The notes under the pieces were generated by a model. It was not told the origin of the DNA, made no database searches, and saw only the letters and a program-made list of their open reading frames with translations. From an uncultured Verrucomicrobiales bacterium (GTDB lineage Bacteria > Verrucomicrobiota > Verrucomicrobiia > Limisphaerales > UBA1100): a stretch of 37,550 nt of DNA. Shown here piece after piece: positions 1 through 8,322 of this stretch. Where the stretch lies: positions 1-37,550 of the forward strand of contig CAJWVY010000011.1 of NCBI GenBank assembly GCA_913048135.1, in the 5' to 3' direction. Position 1 is the first letter of the stretch, and the number at the start of each line of letters is the position of its first letter. Position numbers and translations under genes: made by a program.

Positions 1-1
1 A

Positions 2-106
2 GGACCAGATGAAATTAAAGTTACAAATCATGCAATAGGTTTAAACTATATTGATACCTATCATAGATCAGGATTGTATCCAATTAAGCTTCCAAGTGGA
101 ATCGGG
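2..106 (+). pseudogene. Fragment of an NADPH:quinone oxidoreductase (QOR family), cut at both ends
   Basis: Reading frame 2 from the window edge gives about 35 residues, including the stretch AIGLNYIDTYHRSGLYP followed by LPSGIG. This is the conserved N-terminal part of zeta-crystallin/QorA-type quinone oxidoreductases (E. coli QorA has AIGINFIDTYIRSGLYP and LPSGLG). The match stops immediately after the GIG; the next expected residues (EAAG) are absent and the frame reaches a stop at about 134-136. The fragment is clearly AT-rich, unlike most of the window. Only a small internal piece is present, so it cannot encode a working enzyme here. I infer a junction at about 104-110, either an assembly chimera or a rearrangement. 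The homology is convincing by eye; the cause of the break is not known. Confidence 0.72.
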
Positions 107-283
107 TCCCGTGGTTGTGATGTCAAATGCGGTTGATTGGGTTGCCGGATACTGCCCCGTGCCAAGATTGACTTTGAAATTTATATTGGCAGTCGGAGGG
201 GAAATGGTAATCCCCGCCTTTTGAGCATGCAAAACCGTACAGAATAAAACTGAAAATAATGCTAAAACCGTTCTATGCTTCAT
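68..283 (-). CDS. Small secreted protein, probably truncated at its C-terminus by the junction
   Basis: The 71-residue ORF starts at an ATG with GAGGATG just upstream, a plausible ribosome binding site. Residues 1-20 form a signal peptide (MKHR, then a hydrophobic stretch, ending in LHA before QKA), so the product is exported. The mature part is Ser/Thr/Pro-rich and looks like the beginning of a beta-rich extracellular protein; I do not recognise a family. Its last roughly 11 residues (after TTTGPD) are read from the antisense of the quinone oxidoreductase fragment, so the real protein was probably longer and had a different C-terminus. Treat this as a 5' gene fragment. Confidence 0.5.
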   Translation of the reverse strand: MKHRTVLALFSVLFCTVLHAQKAGITISPPTANINFKVNLGTGQYPATQSTAFDITTTGPDSTWKLNWIQS

Positions 284-448
284 TCTTCATCCTCACTGAG
301 CAAGTTGCCTGCCAAAATTAGTGTCGTAATATTCAGCACTCATAGTGTCAAATAATCTGAAAAATGCCAATTATAATTTCAGAATGTTCGTCCTTGATGA
401 ATGCAAAAAAAGCTCAACTTTGGGACGTTATTTAGTTTTACAGGTCAT

Positions 449-469
449 TTTGGCCATTTTTAAGCCAAA
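449..469 (-). terminator. Weak hairpin downstream of the FMN reductase gene
   Basis: A 6-bp inverted repeat, TTTGGC/GCCAAA with a 9-base loop, lies 17 bases after the FMN reductase stop. On the minus strand there is no clean U-run after it, so it is only a possible terminator. The rest of 284-485 is AT-rich and holds no other feature I can support. Confidence 0.25.
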
Positions 470-485
470 TTCAAGGCAATTAACC

Positions 486-1067
486 CTATTTCCTAATAAA
501 AGTAGCCTCATCGCAATCCAAGTCATCACGACGTTGCTTTTTGATCAATCCCCCATAAACCCGAACATCACGCACCATCATCTCCAGCCGACCCAGGAAG
601 ATATCGCTGGCGATTTGGCCATCAATCACATCCTTTTTCTCCTCGAAACTCACGGCGTAGGGTAAACTCCAAGCGTAGCATTGACGGGCGATGGTGCGGA
701 GTTGATCATGGACTGTGAGGCCTTTTTCGTGGCTGGCCACGATGGGGACAAAGAGTTTACCGGTGAATTCCTTCCAGAAATGATCGGTAAAATTCTTGAG
801 CGCCCCGCTCACGCTGCCGTGATAATCGGGTGTTCCCAGCACAAACACATCAGCCGCTTTCACCCGTTCCTTGAGCGGGCCATAATAATCGGCCGTAAAC
901 GTGGTGTCCGTATTTACCAACGGCAGGGATTCTGCCGAGAGGTCCAGAACATCCACCACCGCCCCCTGCTTCCGCAGCCCCTCAGCCACATGGAGGACGG
1001 CCACTTTGGTCACAGAAGATTGATGCAAGCTGCCGATTACGGCCATCACGTTTAATGGATCACTCAT
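486..1067 (-). CDS. NADPH-dependent FMN reductase family flavoprotein
   Basis: 193 residues, a usual length for this flavodoxin-like family, which reduces FMN or other acceptors with NAD(P)H in the cytoplasm. The N-terminal strand is followed by GSLHQSSVTK, the phosphate-binding loop for FMN (residues about 12-21). The second hallmark, GTPDYHGSVSGALKNFTDHF at about 78-97, matches the family consensus TPEYNGSxPGxLKNxxDW. No signal peptide is visible. It is divergent from the TerB-like gene with an 81-base gap. The physiological substrate cannot be read from sequence; azoreductase, chromate or quinone reductase annotations are all used for this family. The start ATG at 1067 is the only good candidate. 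Confidence 0.85.
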   Translation of the reverse strand: MSDPLNVMAVIGSLHQSSVTKVAVLHVAEGLRKQGAVVDVLDLSAESLPLVNTDTTFTADYYGPLKERVKAADVFVLGTPDYHGSVSGALKNFTDHFWKEFTGKLFVPIVASHEKGLTVHDQLRTIARQCYAWSLPYAVSFEEKKDVIDGQIASDIFLGRLEMMVRDVRVYGGLIKKQRRDDLDCDEATFIRK

Positions 1068-1148
1068 GGCGGGAGGTTACCTGTTTCGGGCTCAAGCGTC
1101 GAGCATGGGACGGTTGCCCGCAGCGCCGGTTCACGCTAAGCTTTGGAC

Positions 1149-1607
1149 ATGGGTCTATTCGATAAATGGCTGGGCAAAGAATCGGCACCAAAGGCTTCTG
1201 ATCAGGCGGCCGAATCGCCGGAGCAAATTCACATGGCTTGCGCCGCCTTAATGCTGGAGGTGGCCGAGGCGGATTACGTGGATGAACCAGAGGAAACCCG
1301 GGCCATCCTCAAGGCGCTGGAGGCCGAGTTTGGCCTGACGCATCGAACGGTCACCGACCTACTGGAGCGCGCCCGCAAGGAAAGCGCCGGAGCATCCGAT
1401 ATGTTTCCCTACACGCACTTGTTGAACCAACGGCTGGATCACGAGCAAAAATGTCGCATCCTCACCGCCATGTGGCGCGTGGCCTTTGCAGATGGTAACG
1501 TGGACAAGTATGAGGAACACCTGATTCGCCGCGTTCACGAGCTGCTCCACCTTGACCACAGCGACTTCATCGCCGCCAAACAGGCGGCTCGGGGAACTCA
1601 AAATTAG
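1149..1607 (+). CDS. TerB-like (tellurite resistance TerB family) protein
   Basis: 152 residues from the ATG at 1149; the ORF track begins two codons earlier at a TTG. The protein is all-alpha and acidic. Residues from about 25 to the end fit the TerB/DjlA-N fold: a conserved alanine- and acid-rich first helix (CAALMLEVAEADYVDE) and a later repeat of the same helix-acid pattern (WRVAFADGNVDKYEEHLIRR), where paired acidic residues bind metal in characterised TerB. The DGxxDxxE element is visible in the second half. No other ter genes are nearby, so a tellurite role should not be assumed. It converges with the ArsC-type gene; the two stop codons overlap. Confidence 0.78.
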   Translation: MGLFDKWLGKESAPKASDQAAESPEQIHMACAALMLEVAEADYVDEPEETRAILKALEAEFGLTHRTVTDLLERARKESAGASDMFPYTHLLNQRLDHEQKCRILTAMWRVAFADGNVDKYEEHLIRRVHELLHLDHSDFIAAKQAARGTQN

Positions 1608-2029
1608 CTACGTATCTCCGCGGCATACGCCTCGAATTTAGCGCGAATTTCATCCCGCACACGGCGGAACACAGCGCGAATTTCCTCTTCACTGCCCGTC
1701 GCCTTGGCGGGATCATCAAAGGGCCAGTGATGTTTCTCTGCTTGGCCGGGAAAAATGGGGCACGCCTGATCCGCATTGCCGCACACGGTGATGACGGTGT
1801 GAACTTCCCGCTGCAAAAATTCATCCAAATGCTTGGAGGTGTGCGCGCTGATATCGATCTCGATTTCTTTCATCACCTCAACCGCCATGGGATGCACATA
1901 ACCGGCGGGATCGGATCCGGCACTGGCCACCTCGGCCGCTTCCCCCACCGCGGCCCGCAGGATGCCTTCGGCCAGATGACTGCGGCAACTGTTGCCGGTG
2001 CAAAGAATCAATATCAGTGGCTTGGCCAT
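1604..2029 (-). CDS. arsC: ArsC-type low-molecular-weight phosphatase fold protein (thioredoxin-type arsenate reductase)
   Basis: 141 residues. The N-terminal P-loop LCTGNSCRS carries the CX5R signature of low-molecular-weight tyrosine phosphatases (C10, C15, R16). Two further cysteines lie in VCGNADQACP at C83 and C90. In thioredoxin-coupled arsenate reductases (S. aureus pI258 ArsC: C10, C82, C89) this triad passes the disulfide along, so all redox residues of that class are present. The tail (FPGQAEKHHWPFDDPAKATG) also matches the ArsC family. There is no arsR, arsB or acr3 in the window, so it is a solitary gene. An arsenate reductase role is likely from the residues but unproven. ATG at 2029. 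Confidence 0.83.
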   Translation of the reverse strand: MAKPLILILCTGNSCRSHLAEGILRAAVGEAAEVASAGSDPAGYVHPMAVEVMKEIEIDISAHTSKHLDEFLQREVHTVITVCGNADQACPIFPGQAEKHHWPFDDPAKATGSEEEIRAVFRRVRDEIRAKFEAYAAEIRS

Positions 2030-2365
2030 TGGTCAGGTTGAGCCGGACGGTGGCCGGTTGTCCAGCCGGGTTTGATGACAATTGGGTGAAGACGCACCGG
2101 TGCCGTGTGGGTTGTCTGGGGGTGGGTGTAGGTGTAGACAGGACCTGTTGTTTCCGGCACCGGGCGATCCTGTAGCCTCCCTGCGAGGGCTGGCTGGGCT
2201 GTCTTAACGTCCCGTGTCAATCGAGGCCAAGCCGCCTTCGTAATTAGAGTTGTACGCTTCGGCTTCCCGCGGGGCACGGGGAACTTGTTGGGAGCTATTG
2301 AGGGTCTATTACAAGGTTATTCACCCGGGCTGCTCCTGACCGTTTGGAGTTTGAAATGAAGTAGG
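2030..2365. other. 336-base stretch without a recognisable gene
   Basis: Lies upstream of arsC and downstream of the lipoprotein gene. Only one ORF of any length crosses it (2014-2277, minus), proline/threonine-rich with no protein-like pattern. There are a few short inverted repeats such as ACAGGACCTGT at about 2138, but no hairpin followed by a T-run, no tRNA-like fold and no repeat array that I can see. Confidence 0.5.
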
Positions 2366-2812
2366 CTACCAGAGAAACGAAATTTCCTCGTCCAACATTT
2401 CGTCGCCCTGCCAAACTGAAACGCGCCATGCTTCGGGCTGACCGAAGGCCGTGTAGGTTTCCTCATCAATATGAATAAAGGCCCAATGAGTTACACGCGC
2501 GCCGGAGGCCACTTCCTTTTCCACCGTCATCGGCTGGACGCCGGCCTTGGTGCTGCGTAATTCGAGCCGAACGGTGATGTCCTGGCGTCCATGCCAGTTC
2601 ACATCGTACCGCACTCCCTTGACGAGATCCGGATTGCCGCGCAGATGGTTTTGGTACACATCCCGGTGCAAGAGCGTGGGGCCATCAGTGCTGTTACCGC
2701 CCGCATCCAAGTAATGCGGCAACACCTTCACAATGCCGGTGCCGGACAGCGTTTGCACCGTGCTGCATCCGACCATCCCTGCCAACATCACCCCAAAGGT
2801 CAACAATCTCAT
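2366..2812 (-). CDS. Predicted lipoprotein, unknown function
   Basis: 148 residues starting at ATG 2812. The first 16 residues are a lipoprotein signal with lipobox LAGMVGC, so Cys16 is the predicted lipidated residue and the protein should be anchored in an envelope membrane. The rest alternates in a beta-rich way (TVRLELRSTKAG, WAFIHIDEETYTAFG, WRVSVWQGDEMLDEEISFLW) and resembles small periplasmic beta-sandwich proteins, but I do not recognise a named family. It is transcribed away from the DUF1501 gene, with a 200-base divergent intergenic region. Confidence 0.68.
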   Translation of the reverse strand: MRLLTFGVMLAGMVGCSTVQTLSGTGIVKVLPHYLDAGGNSTDGPTLLHRDVYQNHLRGNPDLVKGVRYDVNWHGRQDITVRLELRSTKAGVQPMTVEKEVASGARVTHWAFIHIDEETYTAFGQPEAWRVSVWQGDEMLDEEISFLW

Positions 2813-2933
2813 GGGCCGAAGTTAATTTGCTCCGACCAAAAGGCAACGTCTAGCGGACAAAACTTATGCCCAGCCGCTAAGGTTTTGAGGCCGGAAAACA
2901 TGAGCTAATAAGGCTTTTTTCTCTGAAATTGCG

Positions 2934-2961
2934 TTGCGAATTTTGTGAAATCGAGTAGACT
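2934..2961 (+). promoter_or_regulatory. Possible sigma70-type promoter for the DUF1501/PSCyt pair
   Basis: TTGCGA, a 16-base spacer and TAGACT lie about 50 bases before the DUF1501 ATG. Each hexamer matches the consensus at four positions. No strong Shine-Dalgarno sequence precedes the ATG. This is a by-eye call in a phylum whose promoters are poorly charted. Confidence 0.3.
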
Positions 2962-3012
2962 GCTTAAAGAAGTACGCACACAGGCCATTTGCTTGGTCCA
3001 CCCAATTTTGCC

Positions 3013-4437
3013 ATGAACGACAATCACAATTACCCGCTCTACAACAAGGCCGATCACACCGCCCGCGTTGAAGATTCCTTTCTGACCCGCCGCGAATGGC
3101 TGGAAAAGACCGGCACAGGCTTTGGCGCTCTGGCACTGTCCACCATGTTGTTTGAGCAGGGGCTCAAGGGTCAGGCCGGTGGTGGCAGTCCTTTGGCTCC
3201 CAAACAGCCGCCTCGCACCCCCAAAGCCAAGCGCGTGCTGAACATCTTCCTCGCCGGCGCCGCCCCGCACATGGATTTGTGGGATCCCAGACCTGAGTTG
3301 AATTCGAACAACGGCAAAGCAGTCGGCAACCGCAAGCTGCTAGCCTCCCCGTTCAATTTCCCAAAATTCGGCCAAAGCGGTCTGCAGATGTCCGAGATCT
3401 GGCCGAACATAGGCCGGCACGCCGATGATGTGGCTATCGTGCGTTCCACCTACACCGACGCCCCGGCGCACGGTCCGGCCACTTACATGCAGAACACCGG
3501 CGAGATGCAGGAGATACGGCCGGCCGTTGGCAGCTGGGTACTTTACGGATTGGGCACGGAAAACCAAAACCTGCCCGGCTTTATCACCATGAGCCCCGGC
3601 GGCGCGCCCGATGCCCGAAATTTTACCAACGCCTTTCTTCCCGGCGCCTTCCAAGGCACCTTCGTGGATTCCAACAACGCGAAGATTGAGGACATCATCA
3701 AAAACATTAAGAGCGAATTCGCCTCGCGCCGTGACCAGCGCAAGCAGCTCGATCTCCTGCTCAAGATAAACGAGGTGCACAAACAGAAGCGCCAAGCCGA
3801 AGGTGATTTGGAAGCGCGCATCAATTCATTTGAACTGGCTTACCGGATGCAAACTGATGCCCGTGAGGCCTTTGACATTGCTGGTGAAAAGCCAGAGACA
3901 GTTGCCAAATATGGCGCAAACGCTCAGGGCCGCCAAATGCTGATCGCACGCCGTTTGCTTGAGCGTGGCGTACGTTTTGTACAGGTGCGCCAAGGAGGCT
4001 GGGACTTGCACGGAGGCATAGCACAGCGTGCCGCCAACAACGCCCGCCAGCTCGACCCAGCTATTGGCGCGATCATGGATGACCTCAAAGAACGCGGGCT
4101 TTTCGAGGATACGCTTATTTACATTACCAGCGAATTCGGTCGCAGCCCCACTGAGGATGGTGGCGGTGGACGAAGCCATAACGCCCGCGGATTGAGTACG
4201 GTACTCATGGGTGGCGGTATCAAGGGCGGTATTGCCTATGGGTCAACTGACGAGATCGGTGGTGCCGCTGTGGAAAACAAAGTCCACGTTAAGGATATTC
4301 ACGCTACAGTAATGGACTTGCTTGGGTTCGACCATGAGCAACTGACTTATCGGACTGCAGGCAGAGACTTCCGTCTCACTCAAGCTACCCGGTCGCTACC
4401 TCAGGGTGGCATGCCGGTTAAGGGCATCATTGCCTAG
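3013..4437 (+). CDS. DUF1501 family protein (sulfatase/alkaline-phosphatase superfamily fold), Tat signal
   Basis: 474 residues from ATG 3013; the ORF track opens earlier at a TTG with no support. Residues 24-45 hold a twin-arginine signal (LTRREWLEKTG followed by a hydrophobic stretch), so a folded, possibly metal-bearing protein is exported. DUF1501 hallmarks: LAGAAPHMDLWDPRPEL (the family's usual GGPSxxDxFDPKP region), RFVQVRQGGWDLHGG, TLIYITSEFGRSP, RSHNARG, and the C-terminal VHVKDIHATVMDLLGFDHEQL. The family is related to sulfatases, but its reaction is not established. Immediately downstream (102 bases) is a PSCyt1/DUF1549/DUF1553 gene, the constant partner of DUF1501 in Planctomycetes and Verrucomicrobia, so the two are probably co-transcribed and act together outside the cytoplasm. 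Confidence 0.9.
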   Translation: MNDNHNYPLYNKADHTARVEDSFLTRREWLEKTGTGFGALALSTMLFEQGLKGQAGGGSPLAPKQPPRTPKAKRVLNIFLAGAAPHMDLWDPRPELNSNNGKAVGNRKLLASPFNFPKFGQSGLQMSEIWPNIGRHADDVAIVRSTYTDAPAHGPATYMQNTGEMQEIRPAVGSWVLYGLGTENQNLPGFITMSPGGAPDARNFTNAFLPGAFQGTFVDSNNAKIEDIIKNIKSEFASRRDQRKQLDLLLKINEVHKQKRQAEGDLEARINSFELAYRMQTDAREAFDIAGEKPETVAKYGANAQGRQMLIARRLLERGVRFVQVRQGGWDLHGGIAQRAANNARQLDPAIGAIMDDLKERGLFEDTLIYITSEFGRSPTEDGGGGRSHNARGLSTVLMGGGIKGGIAYGSTDEIGGAAVENKVHVKDIHATVMDLLGFDHEQLTYRTAGRDFRLTQATRSLPQGGMPVKGIIA

Positions 4438-4539
4438 AATCAAGCAAAGTAACCAACTGAGCTGGTTCGCCGATCGCATTAAAAGCGGTTGACCTGTTTG
4501 TTGACTAACCAAGATTTAGCCTCTCAATCTATTTTTACC

Positions 4540-7500
4540 ATGATCTCGATGAAACAACTCATCCGACCGGTCGCCATAGCAGCGGCCTTTTTTTATGGGA
4601 GCACCACCAGTGCCCAACAACTTTCACCAGCCGATCAGGAGTATTTTGAAGCCAAGATCAGACCCATCTTGATCGATTATTGCTACGACTGTCATGGTGA
4701 TGGGGCGACTAAAGGAGGTTTGGACCTCAGCACAAAAGCCGGCGCGTTGGCCGGGGGCTCTGCTGGCCCAGCTGTTGCCCCAGGAGATCCCGGCAAAAGT
4801 ATCATGATCATCCGGATGAAGGACCTAGGCGATCCTATGCCTCCAGCCGGAAAAGATGCGGTACCTGATGAATTAATCGCCGAGTTAGAAAATTGGATCC
4901 GCCGGGGTGCACCGGATCCTCGCACAGGCAAATCTGCCGGTGTACTAAAAAGCGAACAGGACTTTGCCAAAGCAAAGGAGCACTGGGGTTTTCAAAAAGT
5001 TAAAGAACCCAAAGTTCCCTCTGCCGACTCAATTTTCAGCGGTAAACTTAAAGGTTGGATCAAGAATCCCATCGACTCATATGTCCTCGAGAAACTTGAA
5101 GAGCAGGAAATGGTGCCCTCCTTACCCGCCGACCAATGGTCGCTCCTGCGTCGGATTTACTTTGATCTGATCGGTCTGCCGCCTTCCTACGAGGATATGC
5201 AACGATTTACTTCCGGCCAGGAAACCTACGAACAGGTCGTCGATCGCCTGCTCGCCAGCCCTCAATACGGTGAGCGCTGGGGCCGGCACTGGCTGGATGT
5301 CGCCCGTTATGCAGACACTACAGGGAATGACAATCGGCGCGGACAACTAGCTCGCTATATCTATGCACACACCTACCGGGACTGGGTCATTGAATCCATG
5401 AACGAAGATAAACCTTATAACCAGTTCCTTATCGAACAATTTGCCGCAGACCGCCAAAAGGGAGACCACGGCGATCTAGCTGCTTTAGGCTTTCTCACCT
5501 TAGGTCCACGAATCGCCGGAGGCGATGAAATCATTGATGACAGGATTGATGTCACTACCCGTGGAATCATGGGTCTCTCAGTTTACTGTGCGCGCTGTCA
5601 TGACCACAAATTTGATCCAGTCCCCACGGCTGATTATTACTCTCTCTACGGTGTTTTCCGAAGCAGCCGTGAACCCAATGAACAGGACAAACCAATCTTG
5701 ATCCCGAACCTAGCCAAAGGAGCCAATGGAAAACCCGCTGCCGGCTCCTCCGGAAGCTACGCAAGTAACCCCGATTATGCGGAGTTCCTGGGAAAGATGG
5801 ATAAGTTGGAGAAGGACCATGAACAGTTTCGTCTTAAAGAGGAATACGAACGTGAAAAAGAGTCCCGAGAAAAAGCTAAGACATACATGTATTGGACAGA
5901 AATGTTCACCAAAGCCGAGTTACGTATAGATCGCAACCGAGGCCAGTTTGAACGGGCCATTGAGGAAATGCAGAAGAAGCGTGGCATGAAAGTGGATAAT
6001 AAAAACCGCATTCGTCTGAACGCCGAAGTGGGTGAGGCATGGCAGCGTTTTCTCAGTCGAAAACGGGAAGATGACGCGATATTTGGCCCTTGGAAAGTAT
6101 ATGCTAATACCGCCACCAATCGAGCTGGGGCTTTCATCCCCGCCGAGTTGGCAAAGGCCCAGAAGAAACTGGCTCCCTTGATCAATCCCGACCCCAAAAA
6201 TAAACGCGCCAAGCGCCTAAATCCTTTGGTCGCAAATTATTTCAAAACTCCACCGCGAACCTTGGTTGAAGCAGCCGGTCGATACCAAACCCTATTTGAT
6301 GTCTCAGTACAGCAGTGGATGTACGCCAATCAAGTGTACTCCCAACACCGCCAAGCCGCCTTGGCCAAGGGTGATGATGAGCCAAAAAAACCGACCAGCA
6401 TGGAAGACGCCCAGAAACGGTTCGATGTCGCCTTCGACAAACAGTTCGGCGAAGGCTACGCCAAGAACATGGAAGGCATCCGCCGTGTCATGTTCGAAAA
6501 CGGCCATCCCGGCAATTTCCGTTTTGACGACCTCAAACGCCGTAACGGAGGCCTTGAACGCGAGGAAATGGAGCGCTTCATCTCCAAAATCGAAAGTCTT
6601 AAAATTAATCATCCCGGCTCCCCGCCAAGAGCTATGGTGCTTGAAGACGGCCAACTCCGTGACGAAGCCATCATGATCAAAGGCAATCCACGTCAACGCG
6701 GCAAGGTGGTACCTCGCCAATTCCTTGAGATTTTATCCGGCGAAGATCGGCAACCTTTCAAGATCGGTTCTGGACGTCTCGAACTCGCTAAAGCCATTGC
6801 CGCTGATGACAATCCGCTAACCTCTCGCGTAATGGTTAATCGTGTTTGGAGCCATCACTTCGGAAAAGGATTGGTAAGTTCACTCAACGAATTTGGCCTA
6901 CGCGCCATGGATCCTACTCATCCTGAATTGCTCGATTATCTCGCCTGGTATTTTGTGGAAAATGACTGGTCTCTGAAGACATTGCACAAGCACATTGTCA
7001 TGTCCAACACCTACCAACAGACCAGCGATGATAACCCACGATATAGCGTCAAGGATCCGGACAACCTGTACTACTACAAGATGGACCGGCGGCGACTGGA
7101 CTTCGAGGCTTTCCGCGACGGCCTGCTGCATGTGGCCGGCCGCCTAGACTTCAAAATGGGAGGCAAACCCTTACGCCTTACCGGCGGCGAATCCAACTAC
7201 CGCCGCACCGTGTATGCCCTCGTCGACCGGCGTAACTTGGACGAGATGTTCAAGACATTCGACTTCCCCAGCCCGGACTCCACCGCCGGCCAGCGCTTCG
7301 CCTCCACCGTGTCGCAGCAGGCCCTGTTCATGCTCAATAGCCCCATCGTGGCCGATCTGTCCCACCGCATCGTCAACCGGCCCGAGTTCACCAACATCGC
7401 CGATGACCGCAGCCGGATCACCACCCTGTACAACATGATCTATCAGCGGGATCCCGAGCCGCTGGAGCTTAAGCTCGGCCAACGCTTCCTACAGGGACAA

Positions 7501-8301
7501 ACCGGCAGTGTCGCCACAGGCAAGATGGCCAACACACCTACTTGGTATAATGGCTACGGGCAGTGGGGCATAATTGATGAAGAGAAGAAAGTGTACTCCG
7601 TTTCCTTCCGCCGATTCCCCTTCACCGACGGCAAAGTCTGGAAAGGTAACAACCCCACCTTCGGGCAGCTCAAGCTCACAGCACAAGGCGGCCATCCCGG
7701 CCCGCAACCCAATGTCGCCGTGATTCGGCGCTGGGTTGCCCCCATGAACACCACCGTGAATGTTTCCGGTCGACTAGAGCATCGGCTGAATGACGACGCT
7801 CAAGCTGCCTTTGATGATAAGCTCACGGATGATCTCCGCAAATGGTACGATAATAACGCTTGGGACGGCGTTACCGGTATTATCGTTCACAGCCGCGCTG
7901 GCAACGCCAGTGGCCAGCGGTTCGGCAAGGAAATCGTCCGCGCCGATGTACGCCGCGGCCGCCGCGATTTAAACAGCGGCGATATCCAGGTGCAAACGGG
8001 CGACACGATCGACTTCATCGTCACCAGCAAGGGTTATCAGGCGCCCAATACACTCACGAGTATCGCGCGCCAGTTCCAACTGGAGAATCCACAGCAGGAT
8101 AACTTTACGTGGAACCCCAAGGTAAGCATTAAAGCTGAAATAGCTGAGACCATGAATTCAGAGAATGGCTCACTAGTGGTTTCTTCCTGGACCGCCAGTG
8201 ATGAATTTGAAGGCGCCACCTACAAGCCCAAGCCACTCAATGCCTGGGAGAAATACACCCAAGTCCTACTCCTCTCCAACGAGGTCGTGTACACGGACTA
8301 A
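4540..8301 (+). CDS. Large exported PSCyt1-DUF1549-DUF1553 protein with c-type heme motifs
   Basis: 1253 residues from ATG 4540 (a second ATG at 4549 is equally possible; the track's TTG at 4489 is not needed). The signal peptide ends near TTSA before QQL. Order: PSCyt1 domain with heme-c motif CYDCH at about residue 48 and the distal PMPP; DUF1549 (PSCyt2) at about 175-390, including RRIYFDLIGLPP and YGERWGRHWLDVARYADT, and a second CxxCH in CARCHDHKFDPV at about 350; a long charged, probably coiled-coil stretch (about 420-530); DUF1553 (PSD1) from about 745, with NPLTSRVMVNRVWSHHFGKG. The expected C-terminal helix (WEKYTQVLLLSNEVVYTD) is present but separated from the domain body by about 245 inserted residues of beta-rich sequence. 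Function of the family is unknown; an extracellular redox or polysaccharide-related role is often suggested. Probably in an operon with the DUF1501 gene. Confidence 0.9.
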   Translation: MISMKQLIRPVAIAAAFFYGSTTSAQQLSPADQEYFEAKIRPILIDYCYDCHGDGATKGGLDLSTKAGALAGGSAGPAVAPGDPGKSIMIIRMKDLGDPMPPAGKDAVPDELIAELENWIRRGAPDPRTGKSAGVLKSEQDFAKAKEHWGFQKVKEPKVPSADSIFSGKLKGWIKNPIDSYVLEKLEEQEMVPSLPADQWSLLRRIYFDLIGLPPSYEDMQRFTSGQETYEQVVDRLLASPQYGERWGRHWLDVARYADTTGNDNRRGQLARYIYAHTYRDWVIESMNEDKPYNQFLIEQFAADRQKGDHGDLAALGFLTLGPRIAGGDEIIDDRIDVTTRGIMGLSVYCARCHDHKFDPVPTADYYSLYGVFRSSREPNEQDKPILIPNLAKGANGKPAAGSSGSYASNPDYAEFLGKMDKLEKDHEQFRLKEEYEREKESREKAKTYMYWTEMFTKAELRIDRNRGQFERAIEEMQKKRGMKVDNKNRIRLNAEVGEAWQRFLSRKREDDAIFGPWKVYANTATNRAGAFIPAELAKAQKKLAPLINPDPKNKRAKRLNPLVANYFKTPPRTLVEAAGRYQTLFDVSVQQWMYANQVYSQHRQAALAKGDDEPKKPTSMEDAQKRFDVAFDKQFGEGYAKNMEGIRRVMFENGHPGNFRFDDLKRRNGGLEREEMERFISKIESLKINHPGSPPRAMVLEDGQLRDEAIMIKGNPRQRGKVVPRQFLEILSGEDRQPFKIGSGRLELAKAIAADDNPLTSRVMVNRVWSHHFGKGLVSSLNEFGLRAMDPTHPELLDYLAWYFVENDWSLKTLHKHIVMSNTYQQTSDDNPRYSVKDPDNLYYYKMDRRRLDFEAFRDGLLHVAGRLDFKMGGKPLRLTGGESNYRRTVYALVDRRNLDEMFKTFDFPSPDSTAGQRFASTVSQQALFMLNSPIVADLSHRIVNRPEFTNIADDRSRITTLYNMIYQRDPEPLELKLGQRFLQGQTGSVATGKMANTPTWYNGYGQWGIIDEEKKVYSVSFRRFPFTDGKVWKGNNPTFGQLKLTAQGGHPGPQPNVAVIRRWVAPMNTTVNVSGRLEHRLNDDAQAAFDDKLTDDLRKWYDNNAWDGVTGIIVHSRAGNASGQRFGKEIVRADVRRGRRDLNSGDIQVQTGDTIDFIVTSKGYQAPNTLTSIARQFQLENPQQDNFTWNPKVSIKAEIAETMNSENGSLVVSSWTASDEFEGATYKPKPLNAWEKYTQVLLLSNEVVYTD

Positions 8302-8322
8302 CGAGCGAAATTTTTTAATCCC

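Noticed and set aside
345-665. 106-aa plus-strand ORF overlapping the FMN reductase 3' end
   Set aside because: Half of it is antisense to the FMN reductase gene, and the remainder is AT-rich intergenic sequence.
1143-1607. TTG start codons given by the ORF track for several genes (TerB 1143, DUF1501 2989, PSCyt 4489, LptE 34724)
   Set aside because: An in-frame ATG lies just downstream in each case and gives the expected N-terminus, signal peptide or lipobox, so I moved the starts.
2014-2277. 87-aa minus-strand ORF in the gap upstream of arsC
   Set aside because: Pro/Thr/His-rich, no ribosome site, overlaps the arsC start; looks non-coding.
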